Shown piece after piece: positions 42,657 through 51,566 of a stretch of DNA of 64,000 nt; position 1 is the first letter of the stretch; the number at the start of each line of letters is the position of its first letter. Under the pieces are notes generated by a model. The model had not been told where the DNA came from. It ran no database searches and was given only the letters and a program-made list of their open reading frames with translations. Source of the stretch: Paenibacillus pectinilyticus (GTDB taxonomy: Bacteria > Bacillota > Bacilli > Paenibacillales > NBRC-103111). The stretch spans positions 1-64,000 of the forward strand of contig NZ_LYPC01000019.1 in assembly GCF_001700435.1 (NCBI RefSeq). The letters are read 5' to 3'. The translations under genes were made by a program, and so were the position numbers.

Positions 42657-43730
42657 CTACTCCCAGTTCAACTTCACTTCATTGCCTGTGCGTGAAGACT
42701 CGTAGATTGCATCAAGAATCAAATTGTTCGTATATCCGGATAGCGCCGAAGTAATCGGCTGTTTGCCTTCTCGAATGCAGGACAAGAAATGCGCGCTTAG
42801 ACGTTGGCGTTCGCCTTCATCGTTCTCGGGCTTCGACAGCTCTGTTTCGATCGGACGGTTGAATTTCTCAGTCAGTAATTTACCCTTAGCTCCCTTGTAG
42901 CTGGCCCCACCATCAGAGCCCATCAGATGTACAAAAGGCGTATTATCTGTGTCCATATGCACCGCCCAGCTTACTTCCAGCGTCAACGTGCTGCCATCTT
43001 CCATTCGAATCAAGGCTGTAGCCAAATCCTCTACATCATACGTACCGTTCCAGTTCGGCTTGCCCCATGTGCCAATCCCTTTGCGGCGAGGACCGAATTC
43101 CGCATACGTTGCTCCCACAACGGAAACAGGTTTCGGGTTGCCCATCAAATAAAGTGCCAAATCCAGCATGTGAACGCCGATATCGATCAACGGACCGCCG
43201 CCGGATTCATCCATTTTTGTAAACCAAGTTCCCCAGCCCGGAATGCCTTTGCGGCGGAACCAGCCGGTTTTGGCTGTATAAATTTTGCCTAGCTCACCCG
43301 CTTCAACCTGCTCCTTAATTTGCATCGGAATGGATTCCCAGCGCATTTGGTGACCGATCATCACGATCGTGTTCGCCTTCTGACTCGCCTCATATATTTG
43401 TTTAGCCGCTGCAGCATTGATGCCCATTGGCTTCTCAAGTAGCACGTGTTTGCCCGCTTCAATCGCCTGTACAGCAAGCGCGGCATGGTATTGGTTGGGT
43501 ACACCAATGATGACAGCATCGACATTCGCACTTTGAATAAGCTCCTCAGGGGTAGCTGCGATGTGAGCAATACCGAATTCCTTCGCTTTCGCTTCAGCCA
43601 ATGGTAAATACGCATCTGTCACCGCAGTAATTTCGCAGAGATCCCCTAATTTTGAAAACTCGTTCATATGTACGCCGCCAATATTGCCTGCACCAATAAT
43701 ACCAATTCTAATTTTGTTAACGCTTTCCAC
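42657..43730 (-). CDS. Gfo/Idh/MocA-family oxidoreductase
   Basis: This 357-residue NAD(P)-dependent dehydrogenase has an intact Rossmann motif (IGIIGAGNIGGVH). The catalytic LLEKPMGIN lies near residue 95, and a substrate-domain GGGPLIDIGVHMLDLALYL follows. It resembles inositol 2-dehydrogenase-type enzymes. The frame runs back to 43913 into the neighbour's start, but GAGGAGG eight bases before the GTG at 43730 marks the true start. It is first in the operon with the isomerase and divergent from an AraC regulator. Confidence 0.88.
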   Translation of the reverse strand: MESVNKIRIGIIGAGNIGGVHMNEFSKLGDLCEITAVTDAYLPLAEAKAKEFGIAHIAATPEELIQSANVDAVIIGVPNQYHAALAVQAIEAGKHVLLEKPMGINAAAAKQIYEASQKANTIVMIGHQMRWESIPMQIKEQVEAGELGKIYTAKTGWFRRKGIPGWGTWFTKMDESGGGPLIDIGVHMLDLALYLMGNPKPVSVVGATYAEFGPRRKGIGTWGKPNWNGTYDVEDLATALIRMEDGSTLTLEVSWAVHMDTDNTPFVHLMGSDGGASYKGAKGKLLTEKFNRPIETELSKPENDEGERQRLSAHFLSCIREGKQPITSALSGYTNNLILDAIYESSRTGNEVKLNWE

Positions 43731-43850
43731 AGTTCGTTCCTCCTCATATATACACCTGTTGACCATGCTTTTATGATAAAATATAGCGAGTAAGAAGTCG
43801 TACCGTATATTCGGAAAACGTCCCATTTTTTCGAAGGAGCCTGAGTACTC

Positions 43851-44762
43851 ATGACGTATTTTCCAGATTATTTGAAAACGTACCCCAATATGCATTCTTC
43901 CTTCCCTTTTCACCTCAGTAGAAACACCTTAGCGCATGGTTTCCGAGCTCACCGCCATGATTTCTTGGAGTTCTCTTATGTCGTGGAGGGACGGGGTGCA
44001 GAAACGATAAATGATGTAAAGCATGTGATGGCGCCAGGTACGTTTACCTTTGTGCTTCCTTATCAGGTGCATGAAATTTTTACGGACCCGGGTCAAAAGT
44101 TAGTACTCTTCAATTGCATGTTCAGCATGGATCTGCTCATGGAGCCTGGCAATGATCAGGGATTGTCTGATTTATTTAATGATGCTAATGATTTGCCTGC
44201 GTATGTGCAGTTCGAAGGGGCAGAACAACAGCAGATCGCTGCTCTTATCGAAGATATGTTTCGTGAATATCGGGGAGACGAACGCTACAGACAAACGCTG
44301 CTGAAGGCCAAATTGAAGGAGCTGCTCATTCGCTTTGATCGGCATCGATTTGATCGGCGTCAGTTTGGGCACGCTGGTCAATCTGATGCGGTGATGATAT
44401 CGAAATCTTCTTCTAGGTCCAGCCATGCTGTGTGGCCGATCATTCATTATATCCATCGGAATTATCAAGAGGATCTGGCTTTGTCCGATCTTGCTTCGCG
44501 CTTCACCATGAGCGTTTCACGCATCAGCGAAGTGATTAAGCAAACGACAGGCCAAACCTTTGTCCATTTCCTCCACGATTTACGCTTGCGTCATGCTTGC
44601 AGTCTGTTGGTATCCACCGACATGAGTGTCACCGAAATCGCATTGGAGGTTGGCTACGGCTCGTACAAAACCTTTTCGCGGATTTTCCGCGAGAGCAAAG
44701 GGATCGTGCCGAAGGAGTATCGGAAGGTGGAGCATGGTCGGGATGTGACGTTGCAACCCTGA
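43851..44762 (+). CDS. AraC-family regulator with cupin sensor
   Basis: This 303-residue cytoplasmic protein has an N-terminal cupin that binds a sugar-type ligand (RAHRHDFLEFSYVVEGRGAE, about 20-110). The C-terminus carries two AraC helix-turn-helix motifs (LALSDLASRFTMSVSRISEVI and VTEIALEVGYGSYKTFSRIF). It is divergent from the oxidoreductase-isomerase operon and probably activates it. The start ATG has GAAGGAG upstream. A strong terminator follows. Confidence 0.88.
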   Translation: MTYFPDYLKTYPNMHSSFPFHLSRNTLAHGFRAHRHDFLEFSYVVEGRGAETINDVKHVMAPGTFTFVLPYQVHEIFTDPGQKLVLFNCMFSMDLLMEPGNDQGLSDLFNDANDLPAYVQFEGAEQQQIAALIEDMFREYRGDERYRQTLLKAKLKELLIRFDRHRFDRRQFGHAGQSDAVMISKSSSRSSHAVWPIIHYIHRNYQEDLALSDLASRFTMSVSRISEVIKQTTGQTFVHFLHDLRLRHACSLLVSTDMSVTEIALEVGYGSYKTFSRIFRESKGIVPKEYRKVEHGRDVTLQP

Positions 44763-44800
44763 GTCTCAAAGAACATTTTTAACAAATATAGCTTCATGCA

Positions 44801-44837
44801 AAAATGGAGGATCCGTTATCGGATCCTCCATTTTTTG
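44801..44837 (+). terminator. Terminator of the AraC gene
   Basis: AAAATGGAGGATCCG-ttat-CGGATCCTCCATTTT is a perfect hairpin followed by TTTTTT-type sequence. Confidence 0.85.
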
Positions 44838-44999
44838 CTTTATCGACATTAAGGCGCAGTCAAGGCTACGGATAGTTAAGTTTCATTAAAGGTTCCCGCT
44901 CTAAAATAGATGTATGGACCAGCGAGGCAGTCAAAGGCATACAGATTCATCATTCGAAGCCGTGCTCGCTATCAGAATCCACACCATCCACACGAAGGA

Positions 45000-45947
45000 G
45001 TGATCACTATCATTTTCCGTCACCGAAAAAAAACCAAAATCATGACCATGATAGCTATATTTCTGATGATCATTGCTGCCATTCTATATGGGCTCGCTGA
45101 TCGTTATTTATTCGAACACGTCGCGGTCATCGTCACACCCAACAGTGTCGCAACTCAAGAGCAACCTGCCAAACAAGCAACGACGCAAGCACAATCGGAT
45201 GACTGGAATTATAAGGACAGCAACGAGACCGTTAGCATTAAAAAGGTGCAAACCGGCTCCGGCTCCGATGCAATCACCTATTTCGTGGCCGACGTGACTT
45301 TCAACAATACCACAAACCTGCTTACGGCTTTCGCCAAAAACGCGTTCGGTACAAATATCATCGAAAACACGTCGACAATCGCGGCCAACAATAACGCGGT
45401 ATTCGCCATTAACGGAGATTACTATGGCTTTCGGAACGATGGCGTCATCATTCGAGGCGGCACCGTGTACCGCGATGAACCTGCTCGTGACGGCTTAGCT
45501 CTGCTAGCAAATGGCACCTTGCAATCTTATAACGAAAAAGAGCTTTCTTCGGCTGATTTACTCGCTGAGGGAACAACGAACACCTTCTCCTTCGGCCCTA
45601 CCCTCGTGACTGGCGGCGAGGTCGCCGGCGATTTCAGCAGCGTAGCCATCGACAAAAACTTCGGCAATCGCTCCATTCAAGATGCCAATCCAAGAACCGG
45701 CATTGGGATGATTTCGCCGAATCACTTTCTGTTCGTCGTGGTAGACGGACGAAGTACCAACTATAGCCGAGGCATGACATTAACCGAATTCGCGAATCTA
45801 TTCCACGAGCTCGGCGCAACCGAAGCCTATAATCTCGATGGCGGTGGCTCATCAACCATGTATTTCATGGGCAGAGTTGTGAACAATCCGCTTGGCAAAG
45901 GCAGTGAACGAGGCGTAAGTGACATTATCTATGTTCCTAAATCCTAA
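45000..45947 (+). CDS. Membrane-anchored NAGPA-like phosphodiester glycosidase
   Basis: This protein of about 315 residues has one N-terminal membrane span (MTMIAIFLMIIAAILYGLA) and an extracellular NAGPA/DUF2233 domain. The family fingerprint is present: AINGDYYGFRNDGVIIRGG, a central FGPTLVTGG and NLDGGGSSTMYF. Relatives remove sugar residues from phosphodiesters or act in exopolysaccharide and wall metabolism. The start is uncertain. AAGGAG ends at the GTG of 45000, too close for that codon; the best-spaced codons are ATC (45009) and ATT (45012), and the first in-frame ATG after it (45042) has no ribosome site. A glycosyltransferase gene follows after 17 bp. Confidence 0.78.
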   Translation: MITIIFRHRKKTKIMTMIAIFLMIIAAILYGLADRYLFEHVAVIVTPNSVATQEQPAKQATTQAQSDDWNYKDSNETVSIKKVQTGSGSDAITYFVADVTFNNTTNLLTAFAKNAFGTNIIENTSTIAANNNAVFAINGDYYGFRNDGVIIRGGTVYRDEPARDGLALLANGTLQSYNEKELSSADLLAEGTTNTFSFGPTLVTGGEVAGDFSSVAIDKNFGNRSIQDANPRTGIGMISPNHFLFVVVDGRSTNYSRGMTLTEFANLFHELGATEAYNLDGGGSSTMYFMGRVVNNPLGKGSERGVSDIIYVPKS

Positions 45948-45964
45948 TAAGGAGGACTGTTACC

Positions 45965-46975
45965 ATGACCATACTCATCCCCTCCTACGAGCCCGATAGC
46001 CGTTTAATCGCCCTTATTCACAAGCTACACGAAGTTAGCGACGCTTCCATCCTTGTCGTAGATGACGGCAGTGGTGAAGAGTACCGCGCGATTTTTGATT
46101 CGGCAAAGGAAGCCGGATGTACCGTGCTGACGCACTCCATCAACCAAGGTAAAGGCAGCGCTTTGAAAACGGGCTTTGACTATATAAGACAGTACGGCAA
46201 CGACGACGGAGTCGTCTGTGCTGACAGTGATGGGCAGCATTTGCCTGGAGATATTCTCAGACTAACGAAAGCCGTTCGCGAACATCGTAATCATATCGTG
46301 CTGGGCAGCAGACAGTTCACGGGCAAGGTCCCCTTGCGCAGCCGCATTGGAAATTCAGCGACGCGGATGGTATACACTTTAGCAACGGGCATGCCCATTC
46401 AAGATACACAAACTGGCCTTCGGGGCTATTCTTCCGACATGCTGGATTGGTTATGCCAGATTCCAGGTGATCGCTTTGAATATGAAATGAACATGCTTCT
46501 CGAGGCTCCAAGTGTCGGATACGACTTGATAGAGGTGCCGATCGACACCATTTATTTGGACGACAATAAATCTTCGCACTTTCGTCCACTTGCCGATTCC
46601 GCCAGAGTTTATTTTCCTTTTCTAAAATTCTGTGCGTCTTCGGGATTTGCTGCGATCTTGGATTTCATGCTGCTGCTCTTGCTGCAATGGATGACCTCGA
46701 ATTTGCTCGTATCCGTCATCGGATCACGGTTATGCAGTTCCATTTTCAATTACGTGATGAATCGGAAATTTGTTTTTGCCAAAAGGAACGGGACAGTCAT
46801 CCGCAAATCGGTGCTCCGATATTTCTCTCTCGTTACCGTTATCCTTCTGTTGAATTACGGTCTCCTACACCTATTTCATGACAACATTGGCATACCACTC
46901 ATCGCGGCAAAACTCCTGACGGAAGCTTTGTTATTTTCGTTCAGCTATTGGGCGCAGCGAAAATTTGTCTATTGA
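45965..46975 (+). CDS. GT2 glycosyltransferase fused to GtrA-like membrane domain
   Basis: This 336-residue protein joins a GT-A type family 2 glycosyltransferase (1-210: ILIPSYEPD, LVVDDGSGEE, CADSDGQHLPGD) to a GtrA-like domain with four spans (about 220-336: KFCASSGFAAILDFMLLLLL, NYVMNRKFVF). The first part resembles polyprenyl-phosphate sugar synthases (DPM1-like). GtrA domains are thought to help flip the lipid-linked sugar. The fusion would make and translocate a lipid-linked monosaccharide for a surface glycan. AAGGAGG precedes the ATG, and the gene is cotranscribed with the NAGPA-like gene. Confidence 0.85.
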   Translation: MTILIPSYEPDSRLIALIHKLHEVSDASILVVDDGSGEEYRAIFDSAKEAGCTVLTHSINQGKGSALKTGFDYIRQYGNDDGVVCADSDGQHLPGDILRLTKAVREHRNHIVLGSRQFTGKVPLRSRIGNSATRMVYTLATGMPIQDTQTGLRGYSSDMLDWLCQIPGDRFEYEMNMLLEAPSVGYDLIEVPIDTIYLDDNKSSHFRPLADSARVYFPFLKFCASSGFAAILDFMLLLLLQWMTSNLLVSVIGSRLCSSIFNYVMNRKFVFAKRNGTVIRKSVLRYFSLVTVILLLNYGLLHLFHDNIGIPLIAAKLLTEALLFSFSYWAQRKFVY

Positions 46976-47068
46976 AATTTCAGTTAGCAAAAGAGCCCTA
47001 ATTCCTAAGTAGGAGTAACACAACGGCCACGATGCTTCACATACACCGCGGTCCCGCTTCTCTACCCA

Positions 47069-47087
47069 TGTTGTATTTTTTACAACA
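47069..47087. repeat. TGTTG-N9-CAACA repeat, copy 1
   Basis: The 19-bp inverted repeat has 5-bp arms and a 9-base A/T-rich centre (TATTTTTTA). The same form occurs twice more nearby. Confidence 0.55.
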
Positions 47088-47182
47088 ACATATTTGCTTT
47101 CAACTGCTTCTCACCAAGCTTGTTGCACTTTGTGCAAGCTAATCGCCTCATAACTTACAAATTCGCTGATTTCTTCAACTTA

Positions 47183-47201
47183 TGTTGCACAAAATACAAC
47201 A
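47183..47201. repeat. TGTTG-N9-CAACA repeat, copy 2
   Basis: Same form as copy 1 with centre CACAAAATA. The flanking bases extend the arms to TATGTTG/CAACATA. Confidence 0.55.
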
Positions 47202-47233
47202 TAGATGCGAAATGTTCGGTTAAATCTGATTTA

Positions 47234-47252
47234 TGTTGCATATTTTACAACA
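47234..47252. repeat. TGTTG-N9-CAACA repeat, copy 3
   Basis: Same form with centre CATATTTTA, 51 bp after copy 2. A broken version (TGTTGCGCATTTTACAA) lies upstream of trpB at about 48815. Confidence 0.55.
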
Positions 47253-47513
47253 TCAAGCCCCTCTTACTTCTGTATTTATTCTAACGGCCGAATCGAGTTC
47301 AGTCGGTGAGCAAAGATGAGGGGCGACCCATTGGATAGGGATCACATTTGGGTAGCTTTTATCGTAGTGATGGAAGAGAAGGCCGAGGTCTCGGTGTGGG
47401 TCTCTCCATTGTGATGGGAGTTGTTGATCCGCCTAGGTACACCCCTTTATCAATTGTTAAAGAGTAATCCCACATCACAGTGACTGAGAACACTCAACCT
47501 CATAAATAGCAAA

Positions 47514-47544
47514 TGAAAAGGCACCCGCTGGGTGCCTTTTCATC
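47514..47544. terminator. Terminator of trpB
   Basis: ATGAAAAGGCACCC-gct-GGGTGCCTTTTCAT is a perfect hairpin 28 bp past the trpB stop, with T-rich arms in both directions. Confidence 0.8.
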
Positions 47545-47571
47545 GCCAAAGCGACGAGGTTATAAGTTCAT

Positions 47572-48735
47572 TTATTTCTCAAGCATGTGGAACACTTGTT
47601 CGACATCCTTGTCTCCGCGACCAGAGAGGTTGATGATGATGATTTGATCCTTACTCATCGTAGGAGCAAGCTTCTTCGCATAAGCGACAGCATGCGCGCT
47701 CTCGAGTGCAGGGATGATCCCTTCTGCGCGAGACAGCTCCTGAAATGCCGCTAAAACTTCATTATTGCTGACCGTCGCATACTCCGCTCTTTCGGTTACT
47801 TTCAAATGGCTATGCTCCGGCCCGATGCCAGGATAATCTAGACCTGCTGCAATCGAATAAGTCTTCCGTGGGTTGCCTTCCTCGTCCAGCAGCACCAGGC
47901 ACTTGAAGCCGTGAATTACGCTCGGAACACCTTCAGTCAACGTAGGCGCTTGATCCGGCTCGACTCCGATTAAGCGAACCGATGGTTCGTCTAGGTAGTG
48001 GGCAAACGCGCCGATCGCGTTGCTTCCTCCACCGACGCAGGCAATAACCGCGTCTGGCAAACGCCCCTCTTTTTCGATAATCTGACGCTTAGATTCCTCA
48101 CTGATGATGGATTGGAAATGTTTCACCATCGACGGGAACGGATGTGGACCTACAGCAGAACCAAGTAAGTAGAACGTGTTCTTGTAATTCTGAACAAGAT
48201 CGCCCAGGGCTTCGTCAACGGCATCCTTCAGGCGACCTTGTCCTTTGTGAACCGGTACAACGGTAGCGCCAAGCAGCTCCATCCGGAACACATTCAAGGA
48301 TTGACGTCGCGTATCTTCTGCGCCCATATAGATGATACATTCCATGTCGAACATGGCACAGGCTGTCGCCGTTGCGACACCATGCTGTCCAGCACCCGTC
48401 TCAGCGATAATCCGCTTGGCGCCCATCCGCTTGGCAAGCAGAATTTGACCAATTACGTTGTTAATTTTGTGCGCACCTGTGTGGTTCAGGTCCTCACGCT
48501 TGAGATAGATTTTCGCACCGCCCCAAGTCTCAGACAATCTCTTCACATAGGTAAGTGGATTCTCGCGACCCACATATTCACGTAAATAATAATTATATTC
48601 TTCATTAAATTCCGGATCGTCTTTGTACTTATAGAATTGCTCACTCAGATAATTTAGCACTTCCTGTAATTCTGGCGGCACGAAGCTGCCTCCGAACTCC
48701 CCAAAATACCCTTCCTGCACGTGTTCCTGATTCAT
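47572..48735 (-). CDS. trpB: Tryptophan synthase beta subunit
   Basis: This 387-residue PLP enzyme joins indole and serine to make tryptophan. The PLP lysine lies in [10 protein letters not shown], the phosphate loop is [10 protein letters not shown], and SGRGDKDV closes the active site. Length and motifs are those of ordinary TrpB. The ATG follows TTGGAGG. It stands alone: no trpA or other trp gene is adjacent, so it may be an extra copy or an indole-salvage enzyme beside an operon copy elsewhere. An extended -10 (TGGTACGAT) lies about 60 bp upstream. Confidence 0.95.
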   Translation of the reverse strand: MNQEHVQEGYFGEFGGSFVPPELQEVLNYLSEQFYKYKDDPEFNEEYNYYLREYVGRENPLTYVKRLSETWGGAKIYLKREDLNHTGAHKINNVIGQILLAKRMGAKRIIAETGAGQHGVATATACAMFDMECIIYMGAEDTRRQSLNVFRMELLGATVVPVHKGQGRLKDAVDEALGDLVQNYKNTFYLLGSAVGPHPFPSMVKHFQSIISEESKRQIIEKEGRLPDAVIACVGGGSNAIGAFAHYLDEPSVRLIGVEPDQAPTLTEGVPSVIHGFKCLVLLDEEGNPRKTYSIAAGLDYPGIGPEHSHLKVTERAEYATVSNNEVLAAFQELSRAEGIIPALESAHAVAYAKKLAPTMSKDQIIIINLSGRGDKDVEQVFHMLEK

Positions 48736-48861
48736 ACTGTAAGCGCCTCCAATATCAATGGTAGTAGTCTGTCCGACCTAGTTACCATCGTACCATAAAT
48801 AACCAGTTTGTGGTGTTGCGCATTTTACAAATTCATGATGGAAGTTAGTCTGTACAACGAT

Positions 48862-48888
48862 AAAAAAGAGGCCCTAGGGCCTCTCATT
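48862..48888 (-). terminator. Terminator of the SLH-peptidase gene
   Basis: AGAGGCCCTAGGGCCTCT (48867-48884) is an 18-bp perfect palindrome followed on the minus strand by TTTTTA. Confidence 0.8.
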
Positions 48889-48929
48889 CATGCGAGGCTC
48901 CCCGTCTAGGACAGTCCCTCTGATTTAAT

Positions 48930-51404
48930 CTATGCCGCTTTCTTCTTGTTCTTCACATTCTTATTCAAAAAATGGATAAGTGCCTGGTAGAAATCACGTT
49001 CATTTTCTAACTTGGAATAACCATGTCCTTCGAACATTTTGAGCATATAAGGTACGTCAACATCTAGCTTGCGTAGCGCTGTTACCATCTGATCCGATTC
49101 CGTTCGCTTCACCCTCGGGTCGTTCACGCCTTGTGCGATCATGAGAGGGGCTTTGATTTGGTCCGCATGCAGCACGGGTGAATAGGCTTGGAGCATCTTC
49201 TTATCTTTGACAGGGTCACCTACTTGTTGATACATCTGAGAACGACCAATTTCCCAATAGGGTGGCAGCGAGTTCAAAAACGTTAATAGACTGGACGGGC
49301 CTACATAATCCACACCTGCTGCGTACAAATCTGGCGTAAACGTCATACCTGCCAACGTCGCATAGCCACCGTAGGAGGCTCCATATATCGCCACACGTTC
49401 AGGGTCTGCCGTGCCCCGCTCAATCAGCCAATTCACACCATCGGTGATATCATTCTGCATCGCTTGGCCCCATTGCTTATCTCCAGCGTGCACGAAGGCT
49501 TTCCCATAACCTGTTGAGCCTCGGTAATTCAATTGCAGCACAGCATATCCTTGGCTAGCCAACAGTTGAACTTCCGAGCTATAGCCCCAGGAATCGCGAG
49601 CCCTCGGCCCGCCATGCGGATTGACAACAACAGGTAGTTTCGTTGCTGCTGCACCTTTAGGTAACGTCAAATATCCGTGAATTGTCAATCCATCTCTGCT
49701 TTTAAAAGATATCGGCTTCATGTCGGCCAGCTTCTTCTCATCCAGATTCGGATTGCTGTCTGCAATCTTGTCCAGCTTATCCATCTTGCGATCATACAAA
49801 TAATAGCTGCCGTATGACTTATCGCCTCCGGTATGCAGCAGCAGCACATCTTTATCCGGTGAACCAATAATACCCCAATGCGTGTTTTGCAGTTTGGCAT
49901 CGAGTTGGTTCGACATCTCTTCAAACTCTTTATCCAAATACTTCACATGTACATTATCCGTTTCATAGGAAACTGCTAGAACGGACCTCTTCTTGAAGGA
50001 ATAGATGAAATTGCTAATATCGGCTTCGTCATTCACGTAGATGACTTCCGTCTCTTTCCTCGTCTTTAAATCATAGGTAACGAGTGCTTCTTTATCGCGT
50101 CCAACGTTGGAAACCGCATAGAGTTGATCAATGGCAGTAGCACCAGGATTGTAAGTGAACATTACAGGAATAAAGGTATCATTTGCAGCAAAGCTCGCAA
50201 TTTTCTCAAAAGCTTTGTCCTCATCCTCCCTATAAAGGAGGCTTGTTTCTTCGCCATCTACAGCGATCGCTGCACGAACTCGGCCCCAATTATCGGTCTG
50301 CCAATAATCGACGTTTCCTGGATTTTGCACATGGAGGAATGTATCGCCCGTTCCCAGCTTAACTCGGTAAACATCCATCGCCTTGGGATCCCGCTTATTC
50401 ATTGTAATTAAAAGTTCAAAATCATCTTCCTTCTGAGCAGGCAGCACATCCAACAGGTCTGCCTTTACATTCGTATAGGGAGTCAGGTCTCTATCGCCCG
50501 TACCGTCTACATGAACAACATGAATATGCGTATTTTCGGTACCGCCGTTATCAACGGAATAGACAAGCACTTTGTCTGTAATCCAATATAGGCTTTGAAT
50601 GTTTTCGTCTTTGGAGCTCGTGATCCGCGTGCTTTGTGTCTCTCCAACCTTTTGAATATAGAGATTCATGCGGTTTTCCCACGGTTGCAATAAAGCTAGT
50701 GTCGTACTGTCAGGTGATAAACGAAAAGCAACCTTATCCGGTAACCGCAGCAGATCATCCAAGGAAACGGTACCTTGCGACGTCTCTTCTTGCGCAGAAA
50801 TCGTCCGATATAGAAATAAGACAAGCTGTGCACGCGTCACATGGTCCTGTGGCATAAACGTCAATTGCTCGGTAATAAAATTTTGCTTCAGTCTTATCAC
50901 ATCGTCGTGATGCGGCTTTGCGATGCTGCCCTCATCCTTGAGCCAGGCCTGAATGCCATTATCTTTGAGCTGAAAAGCACGTACGAGCAAGCTCGCCATC
51001 TGTTCACGTGTCAGGAAAGATGCTGGTTGATACATCCCGCCATCCCCCTGAACGATATTCCGTTCCTTCAAAGCGTTGACCGATTCCGCGTAAGGACTGG
51101 CTTCTGCCACATCCGTGAATCCATTCAGTGACTTCGGCTTCTGCACCTTGAGCGCTTTGCTTAGCCATACCGCAGCATCTCCGCGTGTAACGGCATCATC
51201 CGGATGAAAGTTACCGTCCTCTTCAGCTTGGATGATCCCTCTTTGCTTCAGCCATGTAATTTCTTGACTCGCATAGTAATCGGCTGGCACGTCCTCATAG
51301 GCGACGTCATCACTGCTTGCCTGCGCACTGATTGGCACCGCAACGGCCGCAATCCAAACAGCAGCCAGTAGCGAGGCTATCCCTTTTCGAAAAAAAACCT
51401 TCAT
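48930..51404 (-). CDS. Secreted SLH-domain S9 (prolyl oligopeptidase-type) peptidase
   Basis: This 824-residue protein has a signal peptide ending near ISAQAS, then three SLH-type repeats (about 30-215) that would bind it to the cell wall. A beta-propeller (about 230-560) and an alpha/beta-hydrolase domain follow. The catalytic triad is visible: Ser in GASYGGYA, Asp in GVNDPR and His in FEGHGYS. S9 enzymes cut short peptides and are usually cytoplasmic; wall anchoring by SLH is uncommon. The frame opens at 51431, but AGGGGG before the ATG at 51404 sets the start. It stands alone between trpB and an aldo/keto reductase. Confidence 0.87.
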   Translation of the reverse strand: MKVFFRKGIASLLAAVWIAAVAVPISAQASSDDVAYEDVPADYYASQEITWLKQRGIIQAEEDGNFHPDDAVTRGDAAVWLSKALKVQKPKSLNGFTDVAEASPYAESVNALKERNIVQGDGGMYQPASFLTREQMASLLVRAFQLKDNGIQAWLKDEGSIAKPHHDDVIRLKQNFITEQLTFMPQDHVTRAQLVLFLYRTISAQEETSQGTVSLDDLLRLPDKVAFRLSPDSTTLALLQPWENRMNLYIQKVGETQSTRITSSKDENIQSLYWITDKVLVYSVDNGGTENTHIHVVHVDGTGDRDLTPYTNVKADLLDVLPAQKEDDFELLITMNKRDPKAMDVYRVKLGTGDTFLHVQNPGNVDYWQTDNWGRVRAAIAVDGEETSLLYREDEDKAFEKIASFAANDTFIPVMFTYNPGATAIDQLYAVSNVGRDKEALVTYDLKTRKETEVIYVNDEADISNFIYSFKKRSVLAVSYETDNVHVKYLDKEFEEMSNQLDAKLQNTHWGIIGSPDKDVLLLHTGGDKSYGSYYLYDRKMDKLDKIADSNPNLDEKKLADMKPISFKSRDGLTIHGYLTLPKGAAATKLPVVVNPHGGPRARDSWGYSSEVQLLASQGYAVLQLNYRGSTGYGKAFVHAGDKQWGQAMQNDITDGVNWLIERGTADPERVAIYGASYGGYATLAGMTFTPDLYAAGVDYVGPSSLLTFLNSLPPYWEIGRSQMYQQVGDPVKDKKMLQAYSPVLHADQIKAPLMIAQGVNDPRVKRTESDQMVTALRKLDVDVPYMLKMFEGHGYSKLENERDFYQALIHFLNKNVKNKKKAA

Positions 51405-51523
51405 GTTATTCCCCCTGTAAACTAAATACAACGAATATCGTACATCCCATTATATGACAGGACAACCTATATTCATAGACTTATAGGATAGATTTGTATA
51501 ACATTTATATTTCCTTCTAAAAA

Positions 51524-51566
51524 GCTAAAAGCCCCCAACTCACCATAAAGTGATTGGAGGCTTCTT
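51524..51566 (-). terminator. Terminator of the aldo/keto reductase gene
   Basis: On the minus strand AAGCCTCCAA-CAC pairs with GTG-GTTGGGGGCTT, followed by TTAGC-type sequence. Confidence 0.7.

Larger units (their letters stand above)
46976..47510. other. Gene-free stretch
   Basis: No credible coding frame is seen in this gap of more than 500 bp. Its left half holds the three TGTTG-N9-CAACA repeats listed separately plus TTGCACTTTGTGCAA (about 47131). The right half shows nothing recognised. Confidence 0.5.
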
